DNA from: Chloropicon primus
Taxonomy: Eukaryota > Chlorophyta > Chloropicophyceae > Chloropicales > Chloropicaceae
Length of the DNA: 64,000 bases
Direction of reading: 5' to 3'
Assembly (NCBI GenBank): GCA_023205875.1
Contig: CP060757.1
Coordinates: 1,302,001 to 1,366,000 of the forward strand
In this document: positions 63,063 to 64,000 of the stretch, piece by piece
How the letters are laid out: every line of letters starts with the position of its first letter
How positions within the stretch are numbered: position 1 is the stretch's first letter
The notes under the pieces: model-generated
Told to the model about the DNA's origin: nothing
Database searches by the model: none
The model's input: only the letters and a program-made list of their open reading frames with translations
Position numbers and translations under genes: made by a program

Positions 63063-63834
63063 TCAAGGTATCCTATCAAAGGGTGCCGTGTCCGCAAAGC
63101 ACCTGTCGAAGCAGTCGTCCACGGCCTTCTGCTGCTCCTCGCAGTCGCCGCAAGCGGGGTTCATCGCAATCGACAGCTTCGCCCTCCTCTTGACGCATTC
63201 CTGGTGCTGCTTCTTGAGCCCAAAGTTCCCCCTCAGCGTCTCAAACAACCAGCTGCAGTCCCCACTCAATGACGCCGCTCTGATCTCGCTGCACGTGTGG
63301 TGCTGGCAGTCGTTCCAGTCCAAGTTCTTCCCCCTGCAGTGGTCGTACGCATGGATCAGCTCGTGAGCCAGGAGGTTGTCCACCTGGGAGACAAAGGACG
63401 AAGGAGTTGGGTCAGCGCACAAAGCATTGGAACGAAGTGGCCCCTCCCTTCCTCCCTCGCGAGGGACAGAACAGAACAGAACGGAACGGGAACGGGAAGA
63501 ACAGGGGCGTCGCGCCTCGGCCCCAGCAGCGCAGCGTGCCCTCCGCGAGACCCCCCGCGCCTCGCCTTCGATTCCTTACCTCCTCCTGCGTCTGCACGTG
63601 GTTCTGGCAGACGACCACCCCCGACTTGGGCCTGAACCCTCCCGCAATGGAAGCGTCGCAGTGCTCCACCGTGAAGAACTTGTCCACATTCACTGCGCAC
63701 CCGAACTCTTCCATCTTGTCCAGTATGAAACGGGTCTTGGGGTCGCGTCGCAGCGTTCGGTCCACGTACCCCTCCACCCGCGCCTTCGCCTCCGCATCGC
63801 CCACCACCGGGGCTTGGCCCTCCCCCTCCTCCAT
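63063..63834 (-). CDS. ATP23: ATP23 mitochondrial inner-membrane metalloprotease; two exons
   Basis: The exons are 63834-63580 and 63383-63063 (donor GTAAGG, acceptor CAG, phase 0), giving 191 residues. The zinc site is in LLAHELIHAYDHCRGKN (HExxH), just after the splice. Family blocks are VEHCDASIAGGFRPKSGVVV, CQNHVQTQEE, then HHTCSEIRAASLSGDCSW and a Cys-rich end (CGDCEEQQKAVDDCFDRCF). ATP23 matures the ATP synthase subunit 6 precursor and acts as chaperone for its assembly in the intermembrane space; no presequence is visible, in line with its Cys-dependent import. The 3' end of the gene is partly duplicated at 61.96-62.01 kb. Confidence 0.92.
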
Positions 63835-63928
63835 CGCGCAAGGGGGCCTCGATCTCGATCTGGCGAGAGACGAGGGAGAGGGAGGGGAGGAGAGGGGAAC
63901 AGAATATATAGAATATAGAACACAGACA

Positions 63929-64000
63929 TTACGAGTCTTCGAAGCGGAGAGCCCAGCAGTCTCCCAGCCTCTGGGGATCCTTGTCGTCCCCCGTGAGGCC
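63929..64000 (-). CDS. C-terminal end of an unidentified gene entering from the right
   Basis: On the minus strand the last 23 codons of a frame read GLTGDDKDPQRLGDCWALRF then EDS and a TAA stop at 63931-63929. Codon use is coding-like, and nothing breaks the frame up to the window edge. The segment is too short to place in a family. The ATP23 start is 95 bases away, so the two genes are in tandem. Confidence 0.45.
   Translation of the reverse strand, partial: GLTGDDKDPQRLGDCWALRFEDS

Noticed and set aside
1-64000. Bacterial-type operons, Shine-Dalgarno sites, rho-independent terminators, tRNA or rRNA genes
   Set aside because: The genes are eukaryotic with spliceosomal introns. No tRNA cloverleaf or rRNA was recognised by eye, though short RNA genes could be missed without a covariance search.

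Overview
The window is nuclear DNA of a small, gene-dense eukaryote, most likely a unicellular green alga. The genes are GC-rich, with mostly G or C in third codon positions and heavy use of AGG for arginine. They are short or intron-free, and introns, where present, have canonical GT-AG ends and are about 80 to 350 bases long. A chloroplast outer-envelope pore protein (OEP24-like), an ARG1/ARL-type J protein, an SPX-MFS phosphate transporter and a plant-type GT29 glycosyltransferase point to the green lineage. A TSNAXIP1-like protein suggests that flagellar genes are kept. A compact prasinophyte-grade or Chloropicophyceae-like alga is my best guess, but this is inference. I saw no rRNA, tRNA, CRISPR array, virus-like element or complete transposon.

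Layout. 0-20 kb: a TMEM184-like membrane protein (partial), SPX-MFS phosphate transporter, cis-prenyltransferase, TSNAXIP1-like coiled-coil protein, two small unnamed or thioredoxin-like genes, a GT29 glycosyltransferase, a head-to-head pair of small beta-rich/outer-envelope proteins, a receptor kinase-guanylate cyclase, a SANT/Myb-like protein, a zeta-class GST and APC11. 20-40 kb: ARG1-like J protein, coiled-coil protein, type-5 acid phosphatase, RING-WD40 protein, HSP110, XRN exonuclease, mitochondrial-type J protein, MATE transporter, HtrA protease, snurportin, a secreted unknown and an alanine-glyoxylate-type aminotransferase. 40-64 kb: a TPR protein, exportin, a four-TM protein, a BRO1-domain protein, a coiled-coil protein, a tandem HARE-HTH gene, a DUF1769 protein, CDC27/APC3, a METTL3-type methyltransferase, MGST3, a double-MARVEL-like protein, an MFS transporter, a small membrane protein and ATP23.

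The order is dominated by divergent gene pairs that share very short 5' regions (about 100 to 500 bp). GA-rich tracts often lie directly before the start codon. Few neighbours share a pathway. APC11 and CDC27 are both anaphase-promoting-complex subunits, the two small beta-rich proteins form a divergent pair, and several genes concern phosphate (SPX-MFS, acid phosphatase) or mitochondrial quality control (HtrA, ATP23, J protein).

The least ordinary DNA consists of recent duplications: a 240-bp block copied almost unchanged upstream of two unrelated genes 30 kb apart; a 180-bp dispersed repeat present three times between 45 and 53 kb; a HARE-HTH gene with three 90-residue units, two nearly identical; and a rearranged partial duplicate of the MFS/ATP23 junction at 62-63 kb. 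Starts were chosen at ATG codons and splice sites were worked out by eye from GT/AG and reading-frame continuity; none has transcript support here.
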